Below are positions 7,623 to 10,370 of a stretch of 10,370 nt of DNA, in pieces. The translations under genes were made by a program, and so were the position numbers. Position 1 is the first letter of the stretch, and each line of letters starts with the position of its first letter. A model generated the notes under the pieces. The model did not search any database. It was given only the letters and a program-made list of their open reading frames with translations, and was not told the DNA's origin. This DNA comes from Pavlovales sp. CCMP2436 (lineage: Eukaryota > Haptophyta > Pavlovophyceae > Pavlovales). Location: positions 14,955 through 25,324 of the forward strand of contig MU631531.1 in assembly GCA_026770615.1 (NCBI GenBank), written 5' to 3'.

Positions 7623-7901
7623 GTGCATTCATGCTTGGCTGTGAATGTGATTATTATTATTGGCGGCTCGGCATGGTTCAACAGGTGGTGTTCACTCACA
7701 GACTTGCCGCCGGACGCTTTTCCCGGATCTCGGACCGACCATCCAGTGCTGACATCTGACAGCCCTCGACCCGGCGACCTTCTATATCGCAACTGGCATC
7801 TGCGTGCGTGCTTCGGTAATGCAGTGGGCTTCCCGATGACTTACACTGTCATGCGGCGCAATGTGGACTTAGTCGCTGCGTGGAGCAAGACACCGCAGTG
7901 A
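7623..7901 (+). CDS. Hypothetical ORF, weak
   Basis: A 92-codon open frame from ATG 7623 to TGA 7899-7901. The start follows an acceptor-like ctaccag, so it could be a terminal exon. The middle has a short hydrophobic run (VIIIIGG) and the end reads VMRRNVDLVAAWSKTPQ. Codon use is less GC-biased than in the recognised exons. No family is recognised and it may be spurious or the remnant of a dead gene. Confidence 0.2.
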   Translation: MHSCLAVNVIIIIGGSAWFNRWCSLTDLPPDAFPGSRTDHPVLTSDSPRPGDLLYRNWHLRACFGNAVGFPMTYTVMRRNVDLVAAWSKTPQ

Positions 7902-7946
7902 AACCTATCTTCAACCAAACCCGAAACGAAGTCGCCTGCTTCGGAG

Positions 7947-7997
7947 CTCTGTCGGCGCTTTGGTATCACCGCAAGGTGACGCCGAAACTCAACAGAG
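7947..7997 (+). other. Three-helix imperfect hairpin with GCAA tetraloop
   Basis: Helices ctctgt/acagag (7947-7952 with 7992-7997), cggcg/cgccg (7953-7957 with 7980-7984) and tcacc/ggtga (7966-7970 with 7975-7979) stack around a GCAA loop, with one bulge on each side. This is 16 base pairs in 51 nt, in a stretch without ORF support. It could be a structured RNA or part of a mobile element leader. Confidence 0.45.
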
Positions 7998-8201
7998 TGA
8001 CGCTCAGACGCTGACACCCGGGGCCACCTGGACGCAGAAATTGCGCCCCAGGCGTTAGACGTGGCATCATGACATAACAGAACTATCGCCTCCCCCCATA
8101 CTCGTCGTCGCTCGATCCCGGATCCGCGGCCCTACTTTTTTTAAACTAATTACTTACTTAAAGAAAAGTGGGGCAGCAGACGGCGGGTGGCGGACTCAGG
8201 T

Positions 8202-8247
8202 CGCGTGAACGCCCAGGCAAATTGCCTCTATGTATGGGCGTCACGCG
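8202..8247 (+). other. Long stem-loop upstream of the retroelement ORFs
   Basis: Arm cgcgtgaacgccca (8202-8215) pairs with tgggcgtcacgcg (8235-8247) over 13 base pairs with a single bulged A. The 19-nt loop itself contains the palindrome ggcaaattgcc (8216-8226). It lies 200-250 bp before the Pro-rich ORF and may belong to the 5' leader of the retroelement. Confidence 0.6.
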
Positions 8248-8452
8248 TGAATTTGCCTCAAGCCAAGGCTCAAGCGGCGCCTAAACACTTTTCGTAAATC
8301 CGAGCATTTGCGCACATACTCCCACCGCCCGCCAAACCTCCCTCACCAATGCCGCCAACGTCGAGGCCGAAGCTACCGCTGCAACATTGCTCCCAACCGC
8401 CGACGCGGACGCCCGGAGAGACCACCTAGCCGGCTCCCCGCCGCCGCTGTAG

Positions 8453-9110
8453 CCACCACCACATCAGCCACCGCCACCGCCACCACCACCGCCACCACCA
8501 CCCCCACCCCCCCCCCAGCCACAGCGGACGACGCGTGCACGGACACAGCAGCAGCGGCCGACGCCGGGCCCTCCGTCTCAGCAGCAGCTACCGCCAACAC
8601 AACCGCCACCACAGCCACCGCCGCCGCCGCCACTACCACAACCACCGCCGCCACCGCCGCCTCCTCAGGCACCGCCACAGCCACCAACACCGCCGCCTGG
8701 CAGTGTTCGGGGCAGATGCCACAACCACGGCCGTGGTAGGGATAGGACGGGTCGTGGGAGGGGGGGGTGGAGGTGGGAGCACGCCACCTGCCACGCCACC
8801 TGACGGGCGCGGACTTCCACCACCACCCCTAAGTCGCCAACGGCAGGCGCCACAGTCAAGCGAGGAAGTCGAGCGCCCAAGCATGCCCTTGCCCACCAGA
8901 TCGACCGCATACCCGGCCGCACGCAACTTCTCTGCCCTTGACCATCTAACCATTGCTGAGGCTGCTGGGCACGCTGGGAACACGTCTCGGCAACTCGACT
9001 TCATACCCCGTGACTTCCATGAGTCATGGGCCGCTGCCAATGTCCGTGTCATCAGAGCCCTCCGCCACTCTGGTCTGGACAATGAGATTGAGGAAGTGCG
9101 AGCGCTATAG
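8453..9110 (+). pseudogene. Retroelement N-terminal ORF: poly-Pro/Gln then RG-rich segment, frame-broken
   Basis: One frame (from after TAG 8450-8452 to TGA 8801-8803) reads as runs of Pro with Gln, including about 16 consecutive Pro. It then becomes a basic RG-rich stretch (GRCHNHGRGRDRTGRGRGG) of the kind that binds nucleic acid. A second frame, +1 relative to it and entered at the eight-G run 8760-8767, continues with STPPATPPDGRGLPPPP. It ends in a non-repetitive part (SALDHLTIAEAAGHAG, DFIPRDFHESWAAANVRVI) at TAG 9108-9110. The two parts were probably one reading frame split by slippage in the G-run. The role is likely gag-like or a polyprotein leader, by position only. No initiating ATG was identified for the first frame. 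Confidence 0.45.
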
Positions 9111-9149
9111 ATGCTGTTGGTCCTGCTCTCGATCTTACTCCGCAAATAG

Positions 9150-10370
9150 CCCGCTGCCCGCGGGGGGCAACAGGGACGCCTCGCGACCGCCAGGCTGCTT
9201 GCCTCTCGGTTCGATCGGTGGGAGCGAGGAGACTTCGGCAGCCTCGTGGCTGAGTGGTACAGCGACTGCGCGAAGGAGTCGCAGCAGCGCCACACCCGGC
9301 GATCCCGCCCTGCCGACCCTGAGCAAGATATCAAGGCTGCCGTCGCCCTCCTCTCCAAAGGCAAGTTCTCCGACGCTGCAAAGCTGCTCGAGAGCCATGG
9401 TCTCGCCAACATCTCGGACGCAGTTGTGCTGCAGCAGATGCTCACCAAGCATCCGCGCAGGAGTACGGCCATGCCGCTAGTCATCCCAGGCCTTCACGCC
9501 ACTGACCGGCTCGTAGTCGGCATCTCGGAGATGCAGAAGTCCTATCGCGGGCTCAAGACCGACAAGGCCCAGGGCGCGTCGCCATGGAAGTATGAGTACC
9601 TCATACCGCTTGCCCCAACCGTACCCTTTGTTGGAGATGCCGCACGCCAAGTACTCGAGTCACACGCCTGGCTGGTATCATCCTTCGCAAACGGCGACCT
9701 GCCTCCCTAATTCTCCTTGTGTTCTGCGCTGCACGGTGCGTGCCACTCCGCAAGTGCGCGGCCCAGGTCGGCGTCGCGGAGGCTACGCGGTCAATCGGCA
9801 TCTCGTGTGCGCTGAGACGGGGGCTCACTAAAGGGGTCTTCCTCAACAAGGGCCTACGCGGTGAGATCGAGGAATACCACTTCCCGCAGCAGCTGGGAGT
9901 CTTTGTCTCAGCAGGCGGCACCAAGCTCATCTTTTGGGTGCGTGAGCTGCTCGAAAACCCACACTTTTGCATCGCAGGCTCCGACATCTACAACGCCTTC
10001 AATGAGGGAGACTGCGCAGAGATGGTAGCACGCACCCTCGTCAGCTCCCCCGGCCTAGCTCCGCTCGCGCACGCCTCTTCTACGCCACGCTCACTCCCAA
10101 GTACCCGATCTTCGTCACTGGCAAGGGCGGCGGCCTGACGCCCATGGGCAGAGACGGCGAGACCGGTGTTGCTCAAGGGACAGTAGAGGCTAGAGTCGCC
10201 TTTGCCATCTCCATCTACCCTGAGTTAAAGGTGCTCGACGCCGAGCTGCGGCCATACGGTGGGGGCGCTCGGGCTGGCCACGACGACGTGCGCGCGTGCG
10301 GTCCGCCCTGGATCGTCTTCGCGGCGATGCAGCGCTTCCACGACGCGCTCTTCTTACGGCTCGGCCTTGT
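9150..10370 (+). pseudogene. Reverse transcriptase (RVT_1-like), frameshifted, 3' end outside window
   Basis: Three frames carry consecutive parts. Frame one (9150-9707) has FDRWERGDFGSLVAEWY, then the GKFSDAAKLLESHGL block typical of the region before an RT core, and ends GDLPP at TAA 9708-9710. Frame two (9707 to about 10062) continues with LILLVFCAARCVPLRK, then FPQQLGVFVSAGGTK and motif A as DIYNAFNE, whose first Asp is catalytic. Frame three (about 10063-10370) has LFYATLTPKYP, motif B as GVAQGTVEARVAFAI and motif C as AGHDDV, where the two Asp are catalytic and His replaces the usual Ala of YADD-type boxes. Two missing-base frameshifts (near 9707 and near 10050-10063) and the upstream TAG at 9147-9149 break it. 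It would copy element RNA into DNA if intact. The frame continues past the right edge. Confidence 0.72.

Larger units (their letters stand above)
8453..10370 (+). mobile_element. Degenerate retroelement (reverse-transcriptase-bearing), truncated by right edge
   Basis: A plus-strand element. A Pro/Gln-rich and Arg-Gly-rich N-terminal part (8453-9110) leads, through stops and frame changes, into a reverse transcriptase region (9150-10370) still open at the window edge. No long terminal repeats were seen on the left, so a non-LTR type is favoured, but the 3' end is outside. The left boundary is not defined; the structured stretch 7947-8247 could be part of it. Multiple lesions mark it as a dead copy. 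Confidence 0.6.

Noticed and set aside
8308..8739. Thr/Ala-rich plus-strand open frame
   Set aside because: It reads the CCA/CCG repeat in another phase. The Pro/Gln frame leads into an RG-rich segment and then toward the RT, so it is the better candidate.
8633..9484. Minus-strand open frame of 283 codons
   Set aside because: It is antisense to the retroelement, whose plus-strand frames carry recognisable RT-associated blocks. The antisense product has no recognisable motif and a poly-Pro tail from the G-run.

Overview
The window looks like nuclear DNA of a GC-rich unicellular eukaryote, most probably a marine alga. Coding exons are very GC-rich while spacers are AT-rich. Genes are cut by spliceosomal GT-AG introns of about 90-470 bp with C-run pyrimidine tracts. 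The gene content (ADCK-type kinase, secretory-pathway sulfotransferase, gametolysin-like M11 metalloprotease, decayed retroelement) would fit a haptophyte such as Emiliania, Chrysochromulina or Prymnesium. A pelagophyte or another GC-rich alga is not excluded; the taxonomic call is inference.

Layout. (1) 1-2095, minus strand: the 5' half of an ABC1/ADCK-family atypical kinase gene. Four exons (1849-2095, 1235-1581, 847-948, 314-376) join in frame into 253 residues, and the gene runs off the left edge. (2) 2096-2290: a short divergent promoter region. (3) 2291-3961, plus strand: a three-exon gene for a 486-residue sulfotransferase with a signal peptide or anchor. (4) 3962-4653: an AT-rich convergent spacer with a degenerate direct repeat and a hairpin followed by a T-run. 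(5) 4654-6549, minus strand: a secreted M11-type zinc metalloprotease. It has a signal peptide, an Asp-rich linker, HExxHxxGxxH and a Met-turn. Three +1 frame changes interrupt it, one with an in-frame TAA between the zinc site and the Met-turn, so it is probably a broken or recently dying copy. (6) 6550-8450: mostly non-coding, with degenerate tandem repeats, several hairpins, one possible minus-strand exon and one weak ORF. (7) 8453-10370, plus strand: a degenerate retroelement. A Pro/Gln-rich and Arg-Gly-rich leader is followed by a reverse transcriptase with motifs A (D-x-x-NAFN), B (G-x-x-QG) and C (HDD), broken by stops and frameshifts and cut by the right edge.

The most striking structural signal is at the introns. 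Their 5' and 3' splice junctions lie in matching direct repeats with the junction at the same place in both copies. The best case is ADCK intron 3: 18 of 20 bases match, spaced exactly one intron length apart. Sulfotransferase intron 2 (10 of 11) is similar and the other introns are weaker. ADCK intron 1 also contains a 33-bp copy of the start of exon 2. This is the footprint expected of intron gain by insertion or segmental duplication of an AG|GT-containing target. The kinase and sulfotransferase are intact over hundreds of codons, which argues that the breaks in the protease and retroelement are not simply a generally poor assembly.
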